From Sediminibacterium sp. UBA657 (lineage in GTDB: Bacteria > Bacteroidota > Bacteroidia > Chitinophagales > Chitinophagaceae): DNA of 64,000 nt. A program made the position numbers and the translations under genes. The stretch spans positions 1-64,000 of the forward strand of contig DBOB01000021.1 of assembly GCA_002299885.1 (NCBI GenBank), in the 5' to 3' direction. Below are positions 50,112 through 58,182 of this stretch, piece after piece. How positions within the stretch are numbered: position 1 is the first letter of the stretch; the number at the start of each line of letters is the position of its first letter. The notes below the pieces were generated by a model. It had not been told where the DNA came from. It made no database searches and saw only the letters and a program-made list of their open reading frames with translations.

Positions 50112-51161
50112 ATGGAGAAATTATTTAAAAATTTAAATATTTCACATGTTGCCTCTGCAATTCCATCAGATATATTTGATTTGCTTGAGCTTTCAAAGTT
50201 TTATGGAGAATCTGAGGTAAATAAAATCATTAAGAGTACAGGAATATCAAAAATTAGAAAAGCTAAAAAAGGATTAACATCATCGGATTTGTGTTCTTCT
50301 GCCTTTGAAAATATTATTGAAAATAGCGACTTGGAATTAGATGAAATAGATGCTGTTATCTTTGTTTCTCAAACACGTGATTATATTTTACCTCAAACAT
50401 CAAATTTAATTCAATCAAAATTTAATCTTAATAAACGGGTTGCTTGTTTTGATTTGCCTATGGGTTGTGCAGGCTATGTAAATGGACTTCTTCAAGCAGC
50501 AATGCTTATTTCAGCAGGCTGTAGAAAAGTAGTATTATTAGCAGGTGATACATCATCACACTTAATTAATGAAAATGATAGATCAGTCTCCATGGTTTTT
50601 GGTGATGCAGGTTCTGCTACAATTATTGAGCAAGGATCAAATGATATGTATATTAATGTTTGTTCAGATGGCTCAGGAAGCGATAAATTAATTGTTGAAG
50701 CTGGTGGTTACAGGATGCCATCAAATATTCAAACGAGTAAAGTTTTGGAAGTTGAGCCTGGTATATTTAGGTCAAATAATGACTTATATATGGATGGCAT
50801 GGCTATCATGAATTTTGCTATTAGTGAAGTACCCAAAATTATTTCAGAAAGTTTAAATTTTTTAAATTGGAGTAACGATGATGTTGGTTGTTTTGCACTT
50901 CACCAAGCAAATTCATTCATGATTAATTATTTAAGAAAAAAAATGAAAATTCCAATTGAAAAAGTTCCAATATCATTAGAAGGCTTTGGAAATACCGGGC
51001 CTGCATCTATACCTTTAATGTTAACTGATTTACACTCAAATCTTTTTAAAAACAATCAGTTAAATAAAGTAGTAATGTGTGGATTTGGAGTAGGGTTATC
51101 CTGGGGCACAGCATGTTGTGATTTGAGTAATACTAAATTTTATAAACCAATAGAAACATGA
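50112..51161 (+). CDS. 3-oxoacyl-ACP synthase III-like enzyme (FabH/KAS III)
   Basis: The 349-residue thiolase-fold enzyme has an intact KAS III triad: Cys119 in FDLPMGCAGYVNGL, His264 in CFALHQANSFM and Asn294 in EGFGNTGPASIPLML. FabH enzymes condense a starter acyl-CoA with malonyl-ACP. One condensation would give a 3-ketoacyl-ACP such as acetoacetyl-ACP for the adjacent reductases. It is divergent from housekeeping FabH at the N-terminus (KSTGISKIRKAKKGLTSSD replaces the usual TGIxxR block). It sits two bases after the reductase gene and overlaps the second carrier-protein gene by four bases. Confidence 0.88.
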   Translation: MEKLFKNLNISHVASAIPSDIFDLLELSKFYGESEVNKIIKSTGISKIRKAKKGLTSSDLCSSAFENIIENSDLELDEIDAVIFVSQTRDYILPQTSNLIQSKFNLNKRVACFDLPMGCAGYVNGLLQAAMLISAGCRKVVLLAGDTSSHLINENDRSVSMVFGDAGSATIIEQGSNDMYINVCSDGSGSDKLIVEAGGYRMPSNIQTSKVLEVEPGIFRSNNDLYMDGMAIMNFAISEVPKIISESLNFLNWSNDDVGCFALHQANSFMINYLRKKMKIPIEKVPISLEGFGNTGPASIPLMLTDLHSNLFKNNQLNKVVMCGFGVGLSWGTACCDLSNTKFYKPIET

Positions 51162-51460
51162 ACAAAATTAATCGTGAAAAAATTTCTGAATTAGTATTTA
51201 ATTGTATAAAAAAATACCAAGAAGAATATGAACAAATTATCGACATTGCTGAAGGAGAACAAACAAGACTCTTTGGAGGGAATGGACAATTAGATTCCTT
51301 AGGATTAGTATCACTAGTGGTAAGCATTGAAGAAGAAATCGAAACAGAGCTAGGAATTGCTATAGTACTTGCAGATGAGAAGGCTATGTCAAGGAGAACA
51401 AGCCCATTTTCAAGAATTGGTAACTTAATTGATTACATAGACGAATTGGTTTCAAGTTAA
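51158..51460 (+). CDS. Acyl carrier protein-like (second copy)
   Basis: The 100-residue protein looks like a longer carrier: RLFGGNGQLDSLGLVSLVVSIEEEIE with the pantetheine Ser47 in the classic LDSLGL setting, followed by IVLADEKAMSRRTSPFSRIGNLIDYI. It has a 20-residue N-terminal helix absent from the first carrier. The two carriers differ clearly in the Ser motif and length, so they probably serve different partners, for example the ligase and the ketosynthase. It overlaps the ketosynthase gene by ATGA. Confidence 0.8.
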   Translation: MNKINREKISELVFNCIKKYQEEYEQIIDIAEGEQTRLFGGNGQLDSLGLVSLVVSIEEEIETELGIAIVLADEKAMSRRTSPFSRIGNLIDYIDELVSS

Positions 51461-51481
51461 ATAAAATCTTATCCAAAAAAT

Positions 51482-52183
51482 ATGAACCAAATTATTTTAA
51501 TTACAGGATCTCGGAAAGGAATTGGCAGGCAATTAGCTGAGCACTTCATAGCTCTTGGCAAAAATGTTATAGGTTGTAGCAGATCAGAATCAGACCTTAG
51601 AAATGAACTTTATACTCATTTTTGTTTAGACGTGACTGATGAAGTTGCTGTTAAGAAAATGTTTTCTCAAATTAGACAAAAGTATGGGCATATAGATATA
51701 CTAATTAATAATGCCGGTATAGCATCTATGAATCATTTCCTTTTGACTCCTTTAATTACAGTTGAAAAGCTTTTTATTACAAATTTTAATGGAACTTTTT
51801 TATGCTCTAGAGAAGCATCAAAAATAATGCAAAAAAAAAGGTATGGTCGAATAATTAATTTTTCTAGTGTAGCAGTTGCATTAAATTTAGAAGGAGAGGC
51901 AATTTATGCATCAAGCAAAAGTGCAGTAGAACAATTATCAAGAGTAATGTCGAAAGAATTGGGTGGATTAGGGATTACAGTCAATTGTGTGGCACCTACT
52001 CCAATTGACACTGATTTAATTAAAGCGGTGCCTAAAAATAAAATAGATGAATTGATTTCGTATCAATCAATTAAAAGAATGGGATTAATTGATGACGTTA
52101 TAAATGTAGTAGATTTTTTTATAAATGAAAAAAGTAGTTTTATTTCTGGACAAACAATTTATTTAGGAGGAATAATATCATGA
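51482..52183 (+). CDS. Short-chain dehydrogenase/reductase (FabG-like, second copy)
   Basis: The 233-residue enzyme has TGSRKGIG (8-15), NNAG (76-79), the Ser in NFSSVAVAL, and Tyr142/Lys146 in AIYASSKSAVEQ, so the catalytic tetrad is complete. VNCVAPTPIDTDLI and SGQTIYLGG end the fold. It is a second ketoacyl reductase candidate beside the one at 49342-50109, but the two are not close copies. Reduction of a ketoacyl-ACP or of a keto sugar are both possible. An A9 tract at 51831-51839 lies within the coding region. The ligase gene overlaps its end by four bases. Confidence 0.86.
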   Translation: MNQIILITGSRKGIGRQLAEHFIALGKNVIGCSRSESDLRNELYTHFCLDVTDEVAVKKMFSQIRQKYGHIDILINNAGIASMNHFLLTPLITVEKLFITNFNGTFLCSREASKIMQKKRYGRIINFSSVAVALNLEGEAIYASSKSAVEQLSRVMSKELGGLGITVNCVAPTPIDTDLIKAVPKNKIDELISYQSIKRMGLIDDVINVVDFFINEKSSFISGQTIYLGGIIS

Positions 52184-53532
52184 CAATAGCAGATAAATTT
52201 TTTCAATTAATTGTTGAGCATAGCTCAAAAACAGCTGTGATTCATGATGAAAAAATATATACTTATGATGAGTTAAATGAAAAGGTCATATTTTATCGAG
52301 AAATTTTATTAAATAAAGATATCTCAAAAGGACAAATTGTTTTTATCATTAGTGATTATTCATTTGAATCAATAGCACTTTTTTTAGCTTTATCTATAAA
52401 TCGAAATATAGTTGTCCCAATAACTACTGAAAACTTAACTGAAATAGAAGATAGATTATCAGAGGCAAAACCAGACTGGATTTTTAATTTACGAGATGGA
52501 GATATTTTAAACATAAAAGATAATGTTTCGATAGAGAGACACAATTTAATAACGCGAATACAAAATGAAAATGCTTCCGGATTAATATTGTTTAGCAGTG
52601 GAAGTACTGGAAAACCTAAGGCAATGGTACATAACCTAGATGTTTTATATAACACCTTCCTACAAAAAAAACCTAGAATATTAAATTTTCTTGTGTTTTT
52701 AATGTTTGATCATATTGGCGGGTTAAATACATTGTTTAATTGTCTTGCGTGTGGATCTACTATTACTATACCTGAAAATCGACGTCCAGATCATATTTGT
52801 TATTTAATTGATAAATATAAAATTAACATTTTGCCATCTTCACCTACTTTTTTAAATTTAATGCTTATAGGCAAGTCATTTGAGAAATATGATTTATCAA
52901 GCCTGAAAATGATTACCTATGGAACAGAAACGATGCCAGAATCATTACTATTGAAATTAAAAGAGCAATTACCGAATGTCAAATTCATACAAACCTTTGG
53001 CACGAGTGAAACAGGGATAGCAAAAACTACAAGTAAATCTTCTGAAAGCACTTTAATGAAAATTGAAGATCCTGATCAGGAATATAAAATTGTTGAAGGT
53101 GAATTGTGGTTAAGGAGTAAAACGCAAATTTTAGGTTATATAAATCATAGTAATGATTCTTTTACTAGTGATGGATGGTTTAAAACTGGTGATTTAGTAG
53201 AAGAATTTGATGGCGGTTATTTAAGAATTATAGGAAGATCTAAGGAAGTTATAAATGTCGGAGGAGAAAAAGTGTTACCAACTGAAATTGAATCTATTAT
53301 ACTTGAGTTGCAAGAAATTGAAGATTGCAAAGCTAAAGGATTAACTAATGCAATCACCGGACAAATGGTTGTTGTTGATATTGTAGTAAAACAAGGTTAC
53401 GACCTGCAAAGTATTAAGTCAATTGTCCGTAATCATTGTAAATTAAAACTTGATCCATATAAAGTTCCTGCAAAAATTAACATTGTCGATGCATTGGCGT
53501 TTTCTGATAGGTTCAAAAAAATTAGGTTGTAA
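52180..53532 (+). CDS. AMP-forming acyl/amino-acid activating ligase
   Basis: The 450-residue ANL-superfamily enzyme shows LILFSSGSTGKPKAMVH (residues 135-151), TFGTSETGIAKT, WFKTGDLVEEF, RIIGRSKEVINVGGEKVLP and a terminal Lys in SDRFKKIRL, all in family order. It is shorter than acyl-CoA ligases and resembles the small standalone acyl-ACP or adenylation enzymes. It probably activates a free acid as acyl-AMP and loads it on one of the two carrier proteins encoded upstream. It is the last gene of the acyl module; a transferase gene follows after 14 bases. Confidence 0.85.
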   Translation: MTIADKFFQLIVEHSSKTAVIHDEKIYTYDELNEKVIFYREILLNKDISKGQIVFIISDYSFESIALFLALSINRNIVVPITTENLTEIEDRLSEAKPDWIFNLRDGDILNIKDNVSIERHNLITRIQNENASGLILFSSGSTGKPKAMVHNLDVLYNTFLQKKPRILNFLVFLMFDHIGGLNTLFNCLACGSTITIPENRRPDHICYLIDKYKINILPSSPTFLNLMLIGKSFEKYDLSSLKMITYGTETMPESLLLKLKEQLPNVKFIQTFGTSETGIAKTTSKSSESTLMKIEDPDQEYKIVEGELWLRSKTQILGYINHSNDSFTSDGWFKTGDLVEEFDGGYLRIIGRSKEVINVGGEKVLPTEIESIILELQEIEDCKAKGLTNAITGQMVVVDIVVKQGYDLQSIKSIVRNHCKLKLDPYKVPAKINIVDALAFSDRFKKIRL

Positions 53533-53546
53533 ATAGATTGATTTTA

Positions 53547-54353
53547 ATGAAAGTAAAAAATAATTCTAAGATAGCTATTGTTATTTTTATATACGATTCA
53601 GCATCAAAATATTTCATAAATCTAGTTAATTCTATAAATAGTCAAGATTTTGAAGATTTCGAAGTAGTTATATTTAATGATAATGTAAGTGATTCATGGT
53701 TGTTTTTTAAAAATCTCAAAGTAAAATATAACATTTTCAATTTAGTTCAAGACACTCCTTGCGGCATTCGGTATCAAGGGTTTGAAATATTAAAAGATTT
53801 AAATTTTGATTTTTATATATTTCAAGATTGTGATGATGAGTTATCACCTTCCCGTGTATCGGATATAATTTCTTTATCAGAAAAATTTAAGATTATTGTT
53901 AATGACATTGATTTGATTAATGATTCGTCTGAATTGTTAAATTCAAGAATTTGGAAAAATAGATTTATTAACTCTCCATATTTTAATTTTAAAAATATAC
54001 TTAATTACAACTTTATAGGTTTAGGAAACACTTCATTGCATAAAAATTTATTAAAATTCTTACCAAACCGACCACAGCAAGAAATAGTTGCATTAGATTG
54101 GTTTATTTTTTATTCAATTCTTAAAAGTACACTAATAAAGGGCTATTTTACTTCATCTTGTTCAACTCTATATCGTCAACATTCTGAAAACCAAATAGGA
54201 ATTGCTGACATAGATAAACTAAACTATATATTAGAAATTAAAAATAATTTCAATATTCTTATTGGTGTCAAAAACACATATCAGCAAAGTACTAACTATA
54301 AAATACCAAAAAAAAATAATAATAATTTCCCATTTTGGTGGGAATTAAACTAA
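53547..54353 (+). CDS. Glycosyltransferase family 2-like protein
   Basis: The 268-residue protein has a GT-A, family 2-like N-terminus (IAIVIFIYDSASKYFINLVNSINSQ) with FYIFQDCDDELSPSRV near residue 90, which gives the Asp cluster for donor and metal binding. IVALDWFIFYSIL further on fits the acceptor region. I start at ATG 53547; an in-frame TTG lies nine bases earlier. It is very AT-rich and ends with KKNNNNFPFWWELN. In this place it could transfer the nonulosonic acid or another sugar of the repeat unit, but donor and acceptor are unknown. Confidence 0.72.
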   Translation: MKVKNNSKIAIVIFIYDSASKYFINLVNSINSQDFEDFEVVIFNDNVSDSWLFFKNLKVKYNIFNLVQDTPCGIRYQGFEILKDLNFDFYIFQDCDDELSPSRVSDIISLSEKFKIIVNDIDLINDSSELLNSRIWKNRFINSPYFNFKNILNYNFIGLGNTSLHKNLLKFLPNRPQQEIVALDWFIFYSILKSTLIKGYFTSSCSTLYRQHSENQIGIADIDKLNYILEIKNNFNILIGVKNTYQQSTNYKIPKKNNNNFPFWWELN

Positions 54354-54359
54354 AGTTCT

Positions 54360-55421
54360 ATGAAACAAATAAATATTGGCGGTAAAATAATACAAGATTT
54401 TGATGTCCCTTACATCATTGCAGAAATTGGGGCTAATCACAATGGTGATATGAATTTAGCTAAGAAAATGATTATTTCTGCAAAAGAAAATGGAGCAGAT
54501 GCTGTAAAATTTCAATCTTGGTCACCTTCTTCAATTGTTTCTAGGGAGGAGTATGACAAAAATCAGAAGTATGATGATGGAGATGGAGGTAAAAAGCATT
54601 TTGGTTCTTTAAGAGAAATGGTAGAAAAGTATTATTTAAGGGAAGAGCAGCATTATGAGTTAAAGAGTTTTTGTGATCAAATCAATATTACTTTTAGTTC
54701 GACACCTTTTACCAAGTATGAGGTAGACCTTCTTGATAAATGTGATGTTCCTTTCTTCAAAATTGCATCTATGGATATTAATAATTTCCAATTATTAGAG
54801 CAAGTTGCAGATAAGCAAAAGCCTGTTATACTTTCCACAGGTATGTCTACAATAGCTGAAATAGACAAAGCTCTATCAATTCTTCAAAAGTTCAATGTCA
54901 AGGATATTGCATTATTACATTGTATTTCAATATATCCTCCTTTGTATGAGGATATTAATTTGAATAATATTCCAATGCTTAGGCAGACATTTGGTTTACC
55001 TGTAGGCTTTTCAGATCATACTCTTGGTACATCAATACCGTTAGCTAGTATAGCGATGGGAGCTTGCATCATAGAAAAACATTTTACAACTGATAAAAAT
55101 TTGCCGGGTTGGGATCATTTAATCTCTGCAGATCCTTATGAATTAAAGATTATCAGAGAAGAAGGCGATAATATAGTAAAATCGCTTGGTTCTTTCAAAA
55201 GAATTGTATCCCCAGCTGAACAAGAAAAAAAGATAAAATTTCGGAGGAGTATTGTTTACACCAAAAATTTACCTTCTGGTCACGTAATTACTATTGATGA
55301 TTTAACGAGTAAAAGACCAGGAAGTGGTGTATCCCCAGAATTGATAGACTCTTTAATTGGACGTAAGCTGAATATAAGTGTTGAAGAAGATACACTATTA
55401 AACTGGACTCAAATTAATTAA
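54360..55421 (+). CDS. neuB: Nonulosonic acid synthase (NeuB/LegI-like)
   Basis: The 353-residue enzyme condenses a six-carbon amino sugar with phosphoenolpyruvate to a nine-carbon acid. The TIM-barrel domain shows EIGANHNG (22-29), GADAVKFQSW, FSSTPFTKYEVDLL, FFKIASMDINNFQLLE, STGMSTIAEID, GFSDHTLGT and IEKHFTTDKNLPGWDHLIS. A C-terminal SAF (antifreeze-like) domain follows (RSIVYTKNLPSGHVITIDDL). These are the NeuB-family hallmarks, and the GWDH form differs from the GPDH of common sialic-acid synthases, in line with a legionaminic or related product. It lies seven bases after the transferase gene. Confidence 0.9.
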   Translation: MKQINIGGKIIQDFDVPYIIAEIGANHNGDMNLAKKMIISAKENGADAVKFQSWSPSSIVSREEYDKNQKYDDGDGGKKHFGSLREMVEKYYLREEQHYELKSFCDQINITFSSTPFTKYEVDLLDKCDVPFFKIASMDINNFQLLEQVADKQKPVILSTGMSTIAEIDKALSILQKFNVKDIALLHCISIYPPLYEDINLNNIPMLRQTFGLPVGFSDHTLGTSIPLASIAMGACIIEKHFTTDKNLPGWDHLISADPYELKIIREEGDNIVKSLGSFKRIVSPAEQEKKIKFRRSIVYTKNLPSGHVITIDDLTSKRPGSGVSPELIDSLIGRKLNISVEEDTLLNWTQIN

Positions 55422-55477
55422 TACATCTTTTGAGGGAAATATTATTTTATATTTTAACGAATACTTAAAAATAAATT

Positions 55478-56509
55478 ATGCATAAAAATACATTATTATT
55501 TAATCCTGATATGAGTTTTTTCGATCTTTTGCAAGAACTAAATAGATCAGGAAATGGTTTTCTGGTTATTATTGATACTAATGATAAATTGGTAGGAATA
55601 GTAACAGATGGTGATGTAAGAAGAGCAATTTTAAATAAAAAAACAAATTCAATAAATGATGTAATAAATTTTTTTCCAATTACAGCTTCAAATAAATTAT
55701 CTAGGCGTGAAAAGATCAAACTACTTAAGGATATTAAAAGAAGACAAATTCCTGTGATAGATGATAATAAAAGTATAGTTGAGATATTTTATCTTGAAGA
55801 TGACGATTTACATTATTATGAAAATCATGTTGTGATAATGGCAGGCGGACTCGGATCAAGGTTGGGTGAATTAACTAAAGAAATTCCAAAACCTATGTTG
55901 GAAGTAGGAGGTAAACCTATTTTAGAACGAATAATAAATTCATTTAAAGATTCTGGCTACAATAAATTTATAATTTGTTTAAATCATAAAGGTGAAATAA
56001 TTAGAGATTACTTTAAAGATGGTAGTAATTTAGGTATTGAAATTGAATATACTTTCGAAGAAAAAAAAATGGGTACCGCTGGCGCACTTGGTCTAATTAA
56101 TAACAAATTAATGCACCCTTTTTTTGTTGTTAATGCGGATATTTTAACTACTGCAAAATATGAAGACCTAATGTCCTTTCATACTAATTCAACTGCCATG
56201 GCAACAATGTGTGTGAAAAAAATTCAGTTTCAAATACCCTATGCTACAATAGAAATTGACTCATCTAATCATATTAAGGGCATCATTGAAAAACCTATAC
56301 ATGAATTCAACATTAATACCGGTATTTATGTGCTAAATCCTGAAATTCTTTTACAAATAAACAAAAATGAATATTTAGATATGACCACTTTGTTCGATTT
56401 ATTGAATAAGAATAATTGTAAATTAATAACATATGATCTTGATGAATATTGGTTAGATATTGGGATAAAATCTGACTATACAAAAGCTAATTTAGATATA
56501 TCAATATAA
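55478..56509 (+). CDS. CBS-domain sugar-1-phosphate nucleotidyltransferase (PtmE-like)
   Basis: The 343-residue protein has two N-terminal CBS motifs (about 1-110, LVGIVTDGDVRRAIL and QIPVIDDNKSIVEIF) and a nucleotidyltransferase domain starting VVIMAGGLGSRLGELTKEIPKPML (118-141). FVVNADILTT holds the metal Asp. This fusion is the layout of Campylobacter PtmE, which makes GDP-glucosamine for legionaminic acid. Its place between the synthase and the CMP-sugar synthetase supports the same role, suggesting a GDP-linked rather than UDP-linked route here. The CBS pair may sense adenine nucleotides. Confidence 0.88.
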   Translation: MHKNTLLFNPDMSFFDLLQELNRSGNGFLVIIDTNDKLVGIVTDGDVRRAILNKKTNSINDVINFFPITASNKLSRREKIKLLKDIKRRQIPVIDDNKSIVEIFYLEDDDLHYYENHVVIMAGGLGSRLGELTKEIPKPMLEVGGKPILERIINSFKDSGYNKFIICLNHKGEIIRDYFKDGSNLGIEIEYTFEEKKMGTAGALGLINNKLMHPFFVVNADILTTAKYEDLMSFHTNSTAMATMCVKKIQFQIPYATIEIDSSNHIKGIIEKPIHEFNINTGIYVLNPEILLQINKNEYLDMTTLFDLLNKNNCKLITYDLDEYWLDIGIKSDYTKANLDISI

Positions 56510-56513
56510 ATTT

Positions 56514-57212
56514 ATGAAGATAATTGCTGTAATTCCTGCAAGAGGTGGGTCGAAAAGAATACCTAAGAAAAATATTATTGATTTTATGGGCAAACCTATG
56601 ATAGCATGGACAATTGAAGCTGCTATAGAATCTAAACTTTTTGATAGAGTAATAGTTAGCACAGACGATGAAGAAATTGCTTTAATTGCTAAACAATATG
56701 GTTGTGATGTACCTTTTTTAAGGGACTCGAATTCAGACGATATAACCCCTGTAAGTTTAGCTACAATAAGAGCTGTAGAACAAGCTGAGATATATTTTAA
56801 TGAAGAATATGATATAGTAATTCAGTTAATGGCTAATACTCCATTAAGAACTTGTCAGGATATTATTGATCACTATAGATATTTTATTGATCAAAACAAT
56901 AATTTTCAGATAAGTAGTTTTAAGTTTGGATGGATGAATCCTTGGTGGTCTTTCAAAAAGTTGAATGATGGAAGTCATGAATGGATGCTTCCTGAAGGAG
57001 TTTCAAAGAGATCTCAAGATCTACCCAATCTTTTTTGTCCTACAGGAGCTATATGGATAGCCAGAAAAGAAGAGTTATTCCAAGAGCAAACATTTTATGG
57101 AAAGGGATTTAAATTCTATGAAATAGACTGGAAATCTGCTGCTGATATCGATGATTTAGATGACTTACAATTTACAAAGGCAATTTATCTCCTTCTAAAC
57201 AATAAACTTTAG
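56514..57212 (+). CDS. neuA: CMP-nonulosonic acid synthetase (NeuA/LegF-like)
   Basis: The 232-residue cytidylyltransferase activates a nonulosonic acid as its CMP form for transfer. It begins MKIIAVIPARGGSKRIPKKN, the CTP-binding motif, and continues with VIVSTDDEEIA, QLMANTPLRTCQDI, FCPTGAIWIARKEEL and IDWKSAADIDDLDDL with the metal-binding acids. Family members act on sialic, pseudaminic or legionaminic acids; the neighbours favour a legionaminic-type substrate. The next gene's GTG start shares the G of its stop (TAGTG), a tight coupling. Confidence 0.9.
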   Translation: MKIIAVIPARGGSKRIPKKNIIDFMGKPMIAWTIEAAIESKLFDRVIVSTDDEEIALIAKQYGCDVPFLRDSNSDDITPVSLATIRAVEQAEIYFNEEYDIVIQLMANTPLRTCQDIIDHYRYFIDQNNNFQISSFKFGWMNPWWSFKKLNDGSHEWMLPEGVSKRSQDLPNLFCPTGAIWIARKEELFQEQTFYGKGFKFYEIDWKSAADIDDLDDLQFTKAIYLLLNNKL

Positions 57213-58180
57213 TGAAATATAGAGTCCTAATTATTGGAGCTGGCAATATTGCATCTGGTTACGATGATGTAGATTCAGATATGTTCTTAACGCATGCACA
57301 TGCGTTTAAATGCCATGATGGGTTTGAATTATTAGGATTTGTAGATATTGATAAAAAAAAGGCAAATACAGCAGCAAAAAAATGGGGCACCAATGCTTTC
57401 TTTAATTTAGAATCTGCAATACAAAAGTTTCAATATATTGACATCTTCTGTATTGCAGTCCCAGATGTTTTCCATTTTGAAATTTTACTTAAAGTTGCTG
57501 AACTAAAACCTAAATTTGTTTTTGCAGAAAAACCCTTAACTCAAACTTTATCCGAATCATTAATAATAAAAAATGTATATTCTTTAAATAAAATACCCTT
57601 AATGGTTAATTTTAAGAGAGCTTTTATCCCAGAGTTCAAATTTTTAGAATATGAAATCAAAAATAATTCTTTTGGAAAATTAAGAGATTTTTATGGCTTT
57701 TATAATAGGGGCTTAAAGCATAATGCTTCACATTTGTTCGATTTATTTTTTAGACTAACAGGAGAAAAAGATTTAATATTAACTCAATTTATAGATCAAA
57801 TAAATGACTATTCTTTATCAGACTTATCTTATAGTTTTCTTGCAAAATCAAATAGTGGTGTGAATTTTAATTTAAAAAGTTTTAATGGAAACGAATATCC
57901 AATATTTGAACTTGATTTTCATTTTAGTGCTGGACGAATTAGAGTAACTAACGCTGGAGAGATAATCGAAAAATATAAAAAACAGCCTTCATCTTTCAAT
58001 GGATTAAGTACTATTAAGCTTTCTGAATCAATTGTTACATCGTTGAATAAATCATTTATTTATTCAATACAAAACATATATAATCACTTAACTTCAGGAG
58101 AAAAGGTAGTATCAGATATTGATGATACAATATTAGTAATGGGAGTAACAGAAAAAATTATTAAATCAATAATAAAATAA
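57212..58180 (+). CDS. Gfo/Idh/MocA-family oxidoreductase
   Basis: The 322-residue NAD(P)-dependent enzyme begins YRVLIIGAGNIASGYDD, the Rossmann motif, and has FAEKPLTQTLSES, the conserved EKP segment, at about 109-121, followed by a beta-sheet domain. It uses a GTG start inside the stop codon of the upstream gene; no in-frame ATG lies close by. Such enzymes oxidise or reduce nucleotide sugars, for example the 3-position oxidation of UDP-GlcNAcA by WlbA/WbpB. With the UDP-HexNAc dehydrogenase at 45060 and the following aminotransferase this could make a 3-amino uronic acid; the assignment is tentative. Confidence 0.83.
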   Translation: MKYRVLIIGAGNIASGYDDVDSDMFLTHAHAFKCHDGFELLGFVDIDKKKANTAAKKWGTNAFFNLESAIQKFQYIDIFCIAVPDVFHFEILLKVAELKPKFVFAEKPLTQTLSESLIIKNVYSLNKIPLMVNFKRAFIPEFKFLEYEIKNNSFGKLRDFYGFYNRGLKHNASHLFDLFFRLTGEKDLILTQFIDQINDYSLSDLSYSFLAKSNSGVNFNLKSFNGNEYPIFELDFHFSAGRIRVTNAGEIIEKYKKQPSSFNGLSTIKLSESIVTSLNKSFIYSIQNIYNHLTSGEKVVSDIDDTILVMGVTEKIIKSIIK

Positions 58181-58182
58181 AT

